DNA of 64,000 nt, taken from assembly GCA_020439745.1 (NCBI GenBank), contig JAGQSC010000017.1:248001-312000 (forward strand). Reading direction: 5' to 3'. The stretch comes from Acidobacteriota bacterium (lineage in GTDB: Bacteria > Acidobacteriota > Holophagae > Acanthopleuribacterales > Acanthopleuribacteraceae). Below the pieces are notes generated by a model. It was not told where the DNA came from and did no database searches. It worked only from the letters and a program-made list of their open reading frames with translations. Within the stretch, counting starts at the first letter, position 1, and the number at the start of each line of letters is the position of its first letter. The translations under genes were made by a program, and so were the position numbers. Of the stretch, positions 35,189-44,318 are shown in pieces.

Positions 35189-37393
35189 TTACTTTTCTTG
35201 GTAGGAGTGCCGATGGCTTGGGGGCATGGTCCGAGTGGTTTGGCTGAGCTGCAGGACTGAACGCTTGGGTGAGAGTAGATGGTCCGCGATCGTTCTTTCA
35301 TCTGGTGATTTGATAAGAAGAATGTTGTGATCGTCGCTTATCAACAGCTCGCGCCCATCGTCGCTAAATTGGAATCCGCCAAAACACTGGCTCAATCCAA
35401 TGGCGACGGGTAGGAGTTCCAGACCGCTCGGGTGGATCATACGAATCACGCTTTGCGAGCCGTCGCCCGTGTCCCCTCTGACGAAGAGATGGCCCTGACC
35501 ATCATCGTTGAGGCAACTGAATGCGCCGAGTCCGTCTGGTTTACCCGCGCCATTGCCGGGCCAGATCAGTTCGGCATCCCCCGAAGTGTTAATGCGAACC
35601 ACGTCGCCATTGCGGTTACCTACCATGACTCTGTCCTGTGGGTCCCGTTTCGCAATGTCGTTGTTGTTGAATAAGGGTGATGGGGCACCTTGTACTAATC
35701 CCCGGCTATAGACTGACTCCGCACCTGTGGGTCGCTTTACAATCAGGGTGTTGAATGTGCCATTGGGAAAACCAGGTGACGGAGCACCACCCGCGCCAGA
35801 CGACATGATGAAGTCTCCATTTGTCAGAAAAACCATACCATCCACATCGCGTACGCGTGAAAACGTGAGGTCATTGCCGTACTGATCATGCACTTGTGCC
35901 GCATCCTGGGGATCAATCGTCAGAAACAGTGGAAACGCCGCAGTTGCAGGAAGACGCATGACACCCTCGTTGCCGATGGAGGCATAGATGTTATGGTCTT
36001 CGTCCAGGGACACCACAAAAGAGTTGGCCAGCCCGCCCCCCGATGCCAAAACCTCGCTTTCGCCAGTTACGGGATCATGCCTTGTTATGGTGCCCGGCCT
36101 GAAATTCATGGAGTATATGCGTCCTTGGCTGTCCGCACATACATCTGACGAACCGGCAATACCGTGTTCACGTTCGTTGAACAAGATTTGTGCCTCCAGA
36201 CCAGGCGCCAACCATTCGGGCAAGCCTGGATTGAGCCTGACCGTGTAGTGGTTTGCTGTGCTTTCGTCGACGAACACATTGAGAAACAAAAGACGAAAGC
36301 CTTGTTTGGAAAACGTGATTTCGTGAAGCGGATCACTGGAGGCCAATGCTGCGAACCCATCAGCGTCGGTCTTGGCCATCATTCCAGCCGCTGATCGTAC
36401 CATTACATCTTGAACCGGGATTTCGTCACCTTGCTGCAAAACAGTAAAAGAAACGGTCATGTCTGACCGGGGTGTCTCAATGAAGTCGGAAATGGCAGTG
36501 CCTTGAAGATCTGAAAGGCGATAAATCTTTTGGTAGTCAGCAGCTATGAAAACCGACGTGCCGTCACTCGTAACCGCGCCGTTACTGAATCGCTGGCCCT
36601 TCATATCGTCGCCGTAGGCCAATAAGAACACACGACCGTTGCCATTGATGGCAAAGAGTTGACCGGTCGTTACGTCGTACTGGTATAGCAGGTCAAGGTG
36701 GTCCACAAATGTGGGCTGCTCGTTGAGGCCGCCGATGGTTTGACTGCGGTAATTCAGTGATTCGTATTGACCGTTGGGGTGACGAACGATGAGCTCACCG
36801 GTGTGATATCCCGCAAACAAGCTTCCTTGACTACTTACGGAAAGAGATGTCATGACATTCAACGGCAACCCTGTCTGCTGTTGCGCATCATCTGAAGACC
36901 AGTGTGGCTCGAAATATCCATCGCCGCGATCCACGCTCAATACTGTGTCGGGAAACAACCCAATCGGTCCGAAACTGCCCTGCGCCACAAACAAGTGGCC
37001 TGAAGGCGTCACATCCACACCACGTACCGACGGAATGATGGCGAACTTTAAGAAGGAGTCGGAATCGCGTTCCCAGGTTCCCAAAATGAAATTGCTGACG
37101 CCGAAGTACAGGGTTCCGTCGGGCGCGAAACCAAGGGCCTGACTAAAAAAGGGAAGTTGGCCCGCCAATCCAGAGTCGAAATCAATCCAGAGGATATTGC
37201 CGCCACCAACTGTTGATTGGGCCACAAATAGCCGTCCAGACCGTGGATCCATCTCCATATCCCAAGGCTGGCCAAGGCCATTGGGGTGCGGGTCTGCCAC
37301 GTCGTATGCGAGTTCAAGATGGAGCCCGGGCGCGACCGTAATAGGAGGTCTTGTTTCGTGGAGCATCGTTAGGCATAGGATCAGAATTTCCAA
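35189..37393 (-). CDS. Double beta-propeller protein coupled to a TonB receptor, unknown function
   Basis: I do not recognise a named family. The 734 residues look like two NHL/SGL-type propellers (about 20-330 and 410-715; repeats such as VDVTPSGHLFVAQGS, VCADSQGRIYSMNF and QFSDDGRELLISDD) joined by a carboxypeptidase-regulatory-like beta domain (about 335-400). The TTG start is supported by GGAGG six bases upstream and lies inside the last codons of the receptor gene (13-base overlap). The hydrophobic N-terminus is a weak signal peptide. A surface role in catching or processing the receptor's ligand is inferred from the coupling. Confidence 0.75.
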   Translation of the reverse strand: MEILILCLTMLHETRPPITVAPGLHLELAYDVADPHPNGLGQPWDMEMDPRSGRLFVAQSTVGGGNILWIDFDSGLAGQLPFFSQALGFAPDGTLYFGVSNFILGTWERDSDSFLKFAIIPSVRGVDVTPSGHLFVAQGSFGPIGLFPDTVLSVDRGDGYFEPHWSSDDAQQQTGLPLNVMTSLSVSSQGSLFAGYHTGELIVRHPNGQYESLNYRSQTIGGLNEQPTFVDHLDLLYQYDVTTGQLFAINGNGRVFLLAYGDDMKGQRFSNGAVTSDGTSVFIAADYQKIYRLSDLQGTAISDFIETPRSDMTVSFTVLQQGDEIPVQDVMVRSAAGMMAKTDADGFAALASSDPLHEITFSKQGFRLLFLNVFVDESTANHYTVRLNPGLPEWLAPGLEAQILFNEREHGIAGSSDVCADSQGRIYSMNFRPGTITRHDPVTGESEVLASGGGLANSFVVSLDEDHNIYASIGNEGVMRLPATAAFPLFLTIDPQDAAQVHDQYGNDLTFSRVRDVDGMVFLTNGDFIMSSGAGGAPSPGFPNGTFNTLIVKRPTGAESVYSRGLVQGAPSPLFNNNDIAKRDPQDRVMVGNRNGDVVRINTSGDAELIWPGNGAGKPDGLGAFSCLNDDGQGHLFVRGDTGDGSQSVIRMIHPSGLELLPVAIGLSQCFGGFQFSDDGRELLISDDHNILLIKSPDERTIADHLLSPKRSVLQLSQTTRTMPPSHRHSYQEK

Positions 37394-39474
37394 ATGATGC
37401 CTCCATTGATTTCCCGACCAAACGCTTCTCCTGCAGCATTGAGCACAGAATCGAATTCGTAGTACGCCACATAGTGGTCATCGAAGATGTTGTCCACGAA
37501 CAGAAACAGATCTAGCCCTTTAACTGCCGGTACGCGGCATCGAAAATACGAAGCAAAAACGGAATAACGCTGTTGATGATCTCTGGTGAAATTGGGACCG
37601 TTCGCTGAAAGGTCACCTCTGGGAAATTCATGGGGATCCGTTTTGTCCACGTAACGAAAGGTGAGTTGCGTGGAGAGATCCCCATAAGTCACCCGCCAAC
37701 CGGCATTTAACGTGATCTGTGGCGTGAAAAAGGTCTCTCCAGGCACATCGTTGAGCTCATCCGGATCTGCCCAGTGAGCGTTCAAGAAGATACTCTGATT
37801 TGGTTTTGGTTGATAGCGGAGGTCTAGCTGAAGACCGCGACTTTCTGCGTCGCTGAGATTCTCAAAGGAAGTGGTGGTCAGGAATTGGTTTGTGTTTGGA
37901 TCAAATTCGATCTCCGTCAATCGGCCACTTTCTGGATTTCCGATTAGATCTTTGTAGCGTTCGAAGTAAATTTCAAATTCCAATTGGAATCGGTTTCCCA
38001 CGTGCATGGTATAGGTGATGTCAGCGGTTTCAATTTCTTCGGCGTTCAGTTGGTTATTGCCGCGGAAACGCACGCGGTGATTCTGCCTGGGCACATTGAG
38101 TTCGATATCAGTATAAAGTTCAAAAAGACTCGGCGTCCTAAAGGCTCGTCTCGCTGTCACTCTAAGGTCATGCTCGCATTCGGGCAACATGTTGGCGCTT
38201 AAGGCGTAGCCAATATCATTGCTCGTGATCGAATCGTGATCAAATCGTATGCCGCCCGTGAGATGGAGCCATGACCTGGTCCGATAGGTGAGATTGGCAA
38301 AGGCCGATGCCACATTTTTGGAACGCTGGGGAACCAAGCCACCCTTGTTGTCGATGTGGCGGTATTCAATGCCAGCGACAGCTGTCGTTTTGCCGCTGGG
38401 CGTGCTGTTTTGCCAAACCAAGGACAGAGATTGCATCTTGGAATGACCATCAAAGAGATGCTCGTCATCAAGACTTGGGAAGAAACTGTTGCCCTGTTCC
38501 TCGGCACTCAGCACGTCGACGGTTGTTGGGACCAACTGCGTTTTGTATGAGAAATCCCGAAAATGGAGCTGAAAACGCCATAGACCTAAGTGGTGGGCAT
38601 CGTGTACGTATTCAGATTGGAAGAACTGGTTGCTCACGTCCCAATCCGCTCTCGGTAATCCTGGCTGTGGAATCAACTCCATGTCACCGAAAGCTGTTCC
38701 GTATTCAGTTCGAAGTGAGCGGTCGTCAGACCAATCATAAATGCCACTAAGCACAACCTTGCTCACCGATTTACTGCTCGCATCGTCTTCGAAGTTCACC
38801 GTGGTGGGAATGCGATTGAACCCAGGAAAGTAGACTGCAGTATTCGTGTTTTCAGCCTCGTCAAAACCGGCCTGAAGCAGCCAAGAAAATTGGTTGTGCT
38901 TCAGGTGTGCGCGAACATGGCCACTTGGTTGGTTTTCATTGCCCGAACTGATGTGAACCTGGCCGCCACTGGTTTCAGGTTGCTTCGTAATGATGTTGAC
39001 CACGCCGGCAAAGGCGTTGGCGCCGTAAACCGAACTGGCCGGTCCGCGAACGACTTCGATTCGTTCAATATCGCTAACGGATATGGGAATCAAATGCCAA
39101 AGCGTCACGCCAATAAGATCGATATACTCGCTTCTGCCGTCGATCAGCACGAGCAAGCGACGATTGAAGTTGATGTTTTTGCCGCGAATACTGACTTCGG
39201 TTTGGGACGTGCCCACTTTCATCACGTCCACGCCGACCAACCGCTGTAGGAGTTCAGGGATATCACGTGCGCCAGACATCTCGATATCATTCGCCGTGAT
39301 CAGTGAAAGGGGTATTGGCGATTCTCTTAAGGGTACTGCTCCTCTCGTTGCCGAGACCACTTCCAAGTTCAAAAGGTCTTCCAGCGAAAGATCCGTCATG
39401 GCCGGATCCACTTCGTTTTGTGCCAAGAGTCCGGCACTTGCGAATAACACGAGCCAAAGCTTGGGGTACTTCAC
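37381..39474 (-). CDS. TonB-dependent receptor, BtuB/CirA-like
   Basis: This is an outer-membrane import receptor. A signal peptide (about 18 residues) precedes a short acidic segment with LSLEDLLNLEVVSATRG (typical of these receptors), a plug domain (IPELLQRLVGVDVMKVG, VSIRGKNINFNRRLLVLIDGRSEY, IERIEVVRGPASSVYGANAFAGVVNIITK) and a barrel ending GGIIWKF with the usual terminal Phe. The 697 residues are a normal length. The ligand cannot be read from sequence. The downstream propeller gene overlaps its end, so the two are probably made together. Confidence 0.93.
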   Translation of the reverse strand: MKYPKLWLVLFASAGLLAQNEVDPAMTDLSLEDLLNLEVVSATRGAVPLRESPIPLSLITANDIEMSGARDIPELLQRLVGVDVMKVGTSQTEVSIRGKNINFNRRLLVLIDGRSEYIDLIGVTLWHLIPISVSDIERIEVVRGPASSVYGANAFAGVVNIITKQPETSGGQVHISSGNENQPSGHVRAHLKHNQFSWLLQAGFDEAENTNTAVYFPGFNRIPTTVNFEDDASSKSVSKVVLSGIYDWSDDRSLRTEYGTAFGDMELIPQPGLPRADWDVSNQFFQSEYVHDAHHLGLWRFQLHFRDFSYKTQLVPTTVDVLSAEEQGNSFFPSLDDEHLFDGHSKMQSLSLVWQNSTPSGKTTAVAGIEYRHIDNKGGLVPQRSKNVASAFANLTYRTRSWLHLTGGIRFDHDSITSNDIGYALSANMLPECEHDLRVTARRAFRTPSLFELYTDIELNVPRQNHRVRFRGNNQLNAEEIETADITYTMHVGNRFQLEFEIYFERYKDLIGNPESGRLTEIEFDPNTNQFLTTTSFENLSDAESRGLQLDLRYQPKPNQSIFLNAHWADPDELNDVPGETFFTPQITLNAGWRVTYGDLSTQLTFRYVDKTDPHEFPRGDLSANGPNFTRDHQQRYSVFASYFRCRVPAVKGLDLFLFVDNIFDDHYVAYYEFDSVLNAAGEAFGREINGGIIWKF

Positions 39475-39502
39475 GCTGTTTCCCGTTCAGGTCTGTACTC
39501 AA

Positions 39503-39531
39503 TATCTAACGTCTATTTGCTGGAAAGACAA
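39503..39531 (-). promoter_or_regulatory. Candidate promoter for the TonB receptor at 37381-39474
   Basis: Read on the minus strand, TTGTCT (39531-39526) and TAGATA (39508-39503) are 17 bases apart, with a predicted leader of roughly 20 bases. The rest of the 278-base divergent gap holds a rightward promoter candidate and no other structure that I can see. Confidence 0.45.
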
Positions 39532-39682
39532 GTGTTAGGTCTGTGTTTGTATGTTTTTGTTGTCGACGTTTCAAAGGCTCAGCAAAGGATGATGGATGTC
39601 GAGTGGTTACATTCGATCAAGCTCAAGTTTGGATAGGGGCGGGTGATGAACCGAAGAATAGAAACTCATCAGAGCGCGATAA

Positions 39683-39711
39683 TTGTGTACAATAGAGTTC
39701 AAACCTAATAT
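39683..39711 (+). promoter_or_regulatory. Candidate promoter for the surface protein at 39753
   Basis: TTGTGT (39683-39688) and TAATAT (39706-39711) are 17 bases apart, about 40 bases before the ATG, which has a strong GGAGGAG ribosome site. Confidence 0.45.
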
Positions 39712-39752
39712 TAATGGGCATTTCATTGAAATAGTTGGAGGAGACTAAGAGA

Positions 39753-40316
39753 ATGAAAAAATTAGCAACTGTATTCTTGTGTTCGATGAGTTTGATTGTT
39801 TGGGCACAAAAGGGCGATGGTGGCGCGGAAACTCACTGCGACCCTAGCTACGTAACGGACATTGGTCCCATGATGACGCAACCCGACGGCACCTTGCAAT
39901 CGATTCCTTTCGATTGTACGGCGACATCCGGGTGCGATATGTATTTCGATGCCACTATGAGTGCTGGCCAAACACTGTTCCTGTCGACGTGTGGATCTAG
40001 TTTCGATACGGGTCTTTCAGCCTGGTCTGGTGCCGGTTATACAACGCAAGAAGATTGTAATGATGATTCATGCAGTCTTCAGAGTGAACTCACTTTTGTG
40101 GCTCCCGGTAACGGTACCTTCCGGATTCGCATCGGTGGTTTCGGAGGCGCAAGTGGTCCGGGAACTTTGGCTTATCAAGGTGATGTAGGCATCACCATCG
40201 TGGGTGCGACCGGCGGTGGGGCACAAGTGCCCACGCTGAATCAATACGCACTATACACTTTCTTGGTTCTTTTGGCGGGCGCCGCTGTTTTCGTTGCGAG
40301 GAAACGTCACGCATAA
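39753..40316 (+). CDS. Small secreted protein with VPTL-type C-terminal sorting signal
   Basis: The ATG at 39753 follows GGAGGAG and opens a clean signal peptide (MKK start, ending IVWAQ, 18 residues). The mature part (about 120 residues) is beta-rich with several Cys (for example FDCTATSGCDMYFDATMSAG and CGSSFDTGLSAW), resembling extracellular pre-peptidase-like beta-sandwich domains. It ends VPTLNQYA, a hydrophobic helix of about 20 residues and RKRHA, a sorting-signal layout. It has its own promoter candidate and a good terminator, so it is probably a highly expressed single-gene unit. Function unknown. Confidence 0.82.
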   Translation: MKKLATVFLCSMSLIVWAQKGDGGAETHCDPSYVTDIGPMMTQPDGTLQSIPFDCTATSGCDMYFDATMSAGQTLFLSTCGSSFDTGLSAWSGAGYTTQEDCNDDSCSLQSELTFVAPGNGTFRIRIGGFGGASGPGTLAYQGDVGITIVGATGGGAQVPTLNQYALYTFLVLLAGAAVFVARKRHA

Positions 40317-40336
40317 TAAACCCGCTTAACATCCAT

Positions 40337-40378
40337 CAAAGGCACTGGACACTTTGTTGTCTCAGTGCCTTTTTTTTG
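40337..40378 (+). terminator. Rho-independent terminator
   Basis: AGGCACTG and CAGTGCCT form a perfect eight-pair stem around a 15-base loop and are followed by a run of eight T. It lies 20 bases after the small surface protein gene. Confidence 0.85.
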
Positions 40379-40506
40379 TCCAACTGAAGTTTTGCGATCT
40401 CCTTTTGTTCCTTCTTATATAGCAATTGGAACCGCATGAGGTTCTTGGTAATACGCTGCGTTGATGGGTGTTACAATGGCTCAAGACGTCAAGATTGAGA
40501 TAAGAC

Positions 40507-41202
40507 ATGCGGGTTTTGGCCATTGCAGTGATCTGGCTATGTTTCCTGCCGTTGTGGGCGCAGGAAAGACAGAGCTGTTACGTATTCATGCCGTCTGTCA
40601 ACCGACCGCGAGCGGTACAAGATGAACTAAAGACAATATTCCCAGAGCTTGAGATGGTCGTTTTTGGCCGTGTTCAGGAATTTTACAAGCGTATTCAAGA
40701 AGACCCGCCCGAGCTAGTCATCACTTATCCCGCTGTAATTGCCGAGTTAACGATCTTTTCTTCAGAGCTCAATGGTCAACGTGCTGGCACAACCAGTGAA
40801 CCCTATATGTTGGTCTCAGTTGACTCCGGCACAGCTACTGGCGAGGGCGTGATTGGCGTCGTAGATATTCTGGGTCGACGAAGCATGCAGCAGTTCGTCG
40901 CTCAGATCACGGGCGAGTCCAACCCGAAACTGCGCATGGTTTCCAAGCTAGAGGATTTGTTGACACTTCTCCAGTTCCAAGATGTGGACACGATTCTGGT
41001 TTCCTCGTCTCAAGTCGACTTTTTCCGTCAGCGTTCCAGGCTGGGATTGAAAGTAGAGGAGCTTCCCAACGTTAGATCTCCTTTACCAACCATGGCCGTT
41101 GCTGCTCAGGTTTCTAATCGCGCTGAGTTGCTGGACTTAATCAAATCAAGACAAGGCGAATTGGCTACAGCAATTGGGGTGGAAAGATGGGTGGAGCCAT
41201 GA
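40507..41202 (+). CDS. Periplasmic substrate-binding-like protein (PhnD-like fold), first gene of a sensor operon
   Basis: A signal peptide (about 20 residues, ending LWAQ) precedes a protein of about 210 residues whose pattern (LVITYPAVIAEL, YMLVSVDSG near the middle, LGRRSMQQF, FQDVDTILVSSSQVDFF) fits a type II periplasmic-binding fold of the PhnD/NMT1 kind. It is shorter than transport-type members (usually 280 or more). No permease or ATPase gene is nearby; the following genes are a second binding protein and a histidine kinase, so ligand sensing is the likely job (inference). The stop overlaps the next ATG. Confidence 0.72.
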   Translation: MRVLAIAVIWLCFLPLWAQERQSCYVFMPSVNRPRAVQDELKTIFPELEMVVFGRVQEFYKRIQEDPPELVITYPAVIAELTIFSSELNGQRAGTTSEPYMLVSVDSGTATGEGVIGVVDILGRRSMQQFVAQITGESNPKLRMVSKLEDLLTLLQFQDVDTILVSSSQVDFFRQRSRLGLKVEELPNVRSPLPTMAVAAQVSNRAELLDLIKSRQGELATAIGVERWVEP

Positions 41203-42134
41203 AGAGACAGATGCTTCTCTTTATGTGGTTTGTCCTACTCCCTGCGTTTGGGACAACACCAATTATGGTGTTAGGACCCGATGGTGGGGGTTTTGACGAG
41301 GTACTCAAAGTGATTCCCGAGGAGTTGGGTCACGATTTTGAAGTGAGTCATCGTTTGGTGAACGAGCGAACGGGATACGATCAGTTTGAAAACTACATCA
41401 AGTCAAGCGGGCCGCGAGTCGTTGTGTTAATGGATAATGTTTCGATCAACTATTTCAGGCGCTTTCAGACACTCAACCCAGACATCAAAATACCAGCTGT
41501 TGCCTGTATGGCATTATTCATGGACCAAGCCGTGGTGGGGCTGAATCAGGTGATTGGAATCCGTTATGAGGTACCAGCCGTGACGAGCCTTGTAAGTCTG
41601 CGCGATCTCATTCAACAACCCGTAGATAGGGTTGGCGTGATTTATCGAGAAATGTCGCAAGAGTTCTTTGAACGACAAAAGGATCTGTGTGCGCGAGAAC
41701 AGATCGAGTTAATTGGCGTCGCCATCCCGAACGTGAATGACGATATGAGCCGTGCCGTACGAAAGGCGTTTGACAAGTTAAAGAAAAGTAATCTCGACGC
41801 GCTGTGGGTGGTCAATGATTCGGGCCTACTATCACGTGAAGCCTTAACTTATGCTTGGATTCCGAGAATCAAGCGCATGAAGAAACCTGTAGTCGTGGGT
41901 GTGCGCCCCCTTGTCGAAGGGGTCGGGCATTTCGCAGTGTTACCAGACCATCAAGGGATAGGACTCCAAATCACCAACGCAATTTTCGAAATAGTAGACA
42001 ATAACTTTGAACTCACTGAGAATCATGTTGTGAACCCAGTCGCTGTAAGGACCGTGCTTAACTTGAATCAAGAAGGCCTTTTCACGGTTGCCAATGAAAA
42101 ATTGGGCCAGGTGGATGTAGTCATTCAAAGATAA
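41199..42134 (+). CDS. ABC-type substrate-binding-like protein (PF04392-like), second gene of a sensor operon
   Basis: The ATG at 41199 is coupled to the previous stop (ATGA) and has GGTGGA just upstream; the earlier in-frame ATG would add four residues. A signal peptide (about 18 residues) is followed by a two-lobed periplasmic-binding fold like the TrpX/ABC_sub_bind family (VVVLMDNVSINYF, RVGVIYREMS-like VGVIYREMSQEFFERQ, LKKSNLDALWVVNDSGLLS, KPVVVGVRPLVEGVGHFAVLPDHQGIGLQ). Such proteins bind small ligands. With a kinase two bases downstream and no transporter, I take it as a sensor subunit. Confidence 0.76.
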   Translation: MKRQMLLFMWFVLLPAFGTTPIMVLGPDGGGFDEVLKVIPEELGHDFEVSHRLVNERTGYDQFENYIKSSGPRVVVLMDNVSINYFRRFQTLNPDIKIPAVACMALFMDQAVVGLNQVIGIRYEVPAVTSLVSLRDLIQQPVDRVGVIYREMSQEFFERQKDLCAREQIELIGVAIPNVNDDMSRAVRKAFDKLKKSNLDALWVVNDSGLLSREALTYAWIPRIKRMKKPVVVGVRPLVEGVGHFAVLPDHQGIGLQITNAIFEIVDNNFELTENHVVNPVAVRTVLNLNQEGLFTVANEKLGQVDVVIQR

Positions 42135-42136
42135 CT

Positions 42137-44317
42137 ATGAAGACGATTCGGCAAAAATTAACCACCCAGACCGCGGCTACGCTGATGGCCCTGGTTGGTT
42201 TTGTGCTAATCACGTTCTTCTATTTTGGTAACCAGACCATGGCACAGCGGTTGAAAGATAATCGCGCCCATGTCGAAGAGAATCTACTCGAAAAGGGTAC
42301 GTTGCTCGTATCCAATAGTGCCTTTCTGCTTCGCGTGTATGTTGAAGATAACTCCATATCCACCGTTTCAGATATGGTCCAGAGAACGGTTTCGGAAAAC
42401 AAGGATGTCGTGTTCGGTGGCTATGTGCGCCATGAGGATTATCAACCTTGGGTATGGGTGACACCCGAGGATCCTGCAGGACAGGTACAGGGTGAGACAA
42501 CACAGCGAAATCGGACCACTGAATGGGCGATGTCCTTGAGTCGTCCGGGGCACCGTGTGAGTGAACGCCAAGGTCAGAGATACTTTGAATTCGCGGCACC
42601 CGTTTTTCTTCCATACGCAGAAAAGGACGACCCGATGGCGGGCGTCATCATCTTTGGATTCTCAACCAAGTCATTAGACCGCGAGCTGGCCGAGGCTGAG
42701 GCCACCTATAGACGCGATTTGATGCGTATGTTGTATGTGGTATTGGCATTGGGGTTTATTGCGTTGACCGCTGGTTATAGCATCACAAGGCGTCAGGCGG
42801 AGAAGATCACCTTTCCCTTGGAGCAACTGAAAGAAGCCGTGCAGACCCTGGCTGAAGGCGGATATGGGGCCCAAGTAGAAGTGCATAGCGAAGACGAAAT
42901 TACCGCACTAGCCCAAGCGTTCAATACGATGTCCACCGAATTGGAAGGGTCTCTCGATGCATTGAGACGCAACAATGCCGAACTTGAAGTGGCACGCAGC
43001 GAATTGTCAGAACTCAATCGGCATCTGGAAGAAATGGTTGAGGAACGCACCCACCAGCTGAGTGAAAGTGAAACCAAGTTTCGTACTTTGTTTAATGAGT
43101 CGGCCGACGCAATTGTGGTTGGGGACATGAACAGTGTCATCGACTGCAACCACGCCATGCTCAATTTGGTGGGATGTCCCAGCAAGACTAAGTTCCTATC
43201 ACTCACCATCAAAGATCTGTTTCCCGCCGTTCAGCCGGATGGAGAGCCTTCGATCAGTCTGATCAGGAGGGTCTACCAACAGGCCATGAATGAAGGTAGC
43301 CAATCGCTCGAGTGGACCATGTGTCGGCTCGACGGGAGCGAGTTTGTGACCGAGGCGGTGATCACCTCCTTTCCGCTTTCGGGACGCATTGTGTTACATG
43401 GCGTGCTTCGCGATGTCACCAATCGCAAGAGAACGGAACAGGCCTTGAAAGTGGCACAGGACAGATTGATCAAAACCGCACATAGCGCAGGTATGGCCGA
43501 GATCGCCACCGGTGTACTTCACAACATTGGCAATATCATTAACAGTGTGAACATCTCCGTACAACGCCAACAACAATCGCTCATTGACCTGAAAGTCGAA
43601 GGTTTGCTGCGTGCCAACGAAATGCTCCAAAGCCATCAAGATGATTTACCGGAGTTCTTTAGCAACCATCCAAAAGGAAAGGTCTGGATGAGCTACCTGG
43701 ACAAACTAGCCGAATCCATGCAAAAGGATCAGGAGTTGTTGCTCCATGAGTCGGACGAACTGATCCATTTGATTGATTTGATGCGTGATGTGATCGTGAC
43801 GCAGCAAACCTACGCAAAGTCGGGCATGTACACGGAAAACACCTCGATTGAGGAGCTTGTCGATGATGCCATCAAGCTGCAGGTGGGATCGCTTAAAAGA
43901 CACGACGTCACCATTGAACGCGAATACTTGAAATCGCCACGCGGCAATGTGGCGCGTATCAAACTGATACATGTCCTGACGAACCTCATCAAAAATGCTC
44001 GCGAGGCCATGCGTGACAATCGCGAGAAACGTCGGCTGTTGATCAGTGTGGATACCGCACCGGACGGCTTGGTGGAGATATGCGTGACCGATAACGGGTG
44101 TGGCATTCCAAGCGAAGATTTGGATCGCATTTTCCACCATGGATATACCACCAAGCCCGATGGACACGGCTTTGGCCTCCACACCAGTGCAGTTTTTATG
44201 ACCGAGATGGGGGGCGAGTTGCTAGCTACGAGCGATGGTGAAGGCAAAGGGTCGACATTTGTGATGCGATTCCCATTGCTCGAACCCCACGAAATCGTTG
44301 CCTCAAGCTCGGCTTAA
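42137..44317 (+). CDS. Membrane sensor histidine kinase (periplasmic domain, HAMP, PAS, HATPase)
   Basis: Helix 1 (about 13-31) and helix 2 (about 197-214) enclose a 165-residue periplasmic sensor region. A HAMP domain (217-270), a coiled coil (270-312) and a PAS domain (312-435) follow, then a phosphoacceptor region with GMAEIATGVLHNIGN and an ATPase domain with N box LTNLIKNAREAM, DNGCGIP and GHGFGLHTSA. There is no receiver domain and no response-regulator gene next to it, so its partner must be encoded elsewhere. The start is two bases after the stop of the second binding protein. Confidence 0.93.
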   Translation: MKTIRQKLTTQTAATLMALVGFVLITFFYFGNQTMAQRLKDNRAHVEENLLEKGTLLVSNSAFLLRVYVEDNSISTVSDMVQRTVSENKDVVFGGYVRHEDYQPWVWVTPEDPAGQVQGETTQRNRTTEWAMSLSRPGHRVSERQGQRYFEFAAPVFLPYAEKDDPMAGVIIFGFSTKSLDRELAEAEATYRRDLMRMLYVVLALGFIALTAGYSITRRQAEKITFPLEQLKEAVQTLAEGGYGAQVEVHSEDEITALAQAFNTMSTELEGSLDALRRNNAELEVARSELSELNRHLEEMVEERTHQLSESETKFRTLFNESADAIVVGDMNSVIDCNHAMLNLVGCPSKTKFLSLTIKDLFPAVQPDGEPSISLIRRVYQQAMNEGSQSLEWTMCRLDGSEFVTEAVITSFPLSGRIVLHGVLRDVTNRKRTEQALKVAQDRLIKTAHSAGMAEIATGVLHNIGNIINSVNISVQRQQQSLIDLKVEGLLRANEMLQSHQDDLPEFFSNHPKGKVWMSYLDKLAESMQKDQELLLHESDELIHLIDLMRDVIVTQQTYAKSGMYTENTSIEELVDDAIKLQVGSLKRHDVTIEREYLKSPRGNVARIKLIHVLTNLIKNAREAMRDNREKRRLLISVDTAPDGLVEICVTDNGCGIPSEDLDRIFHHGYTTKPDGHGFGLHTSAVFMTEMGGELLATSDGEGKGSTFVMRFPLLEPHEIVASSSA

Positions 44318-44318
44318 G

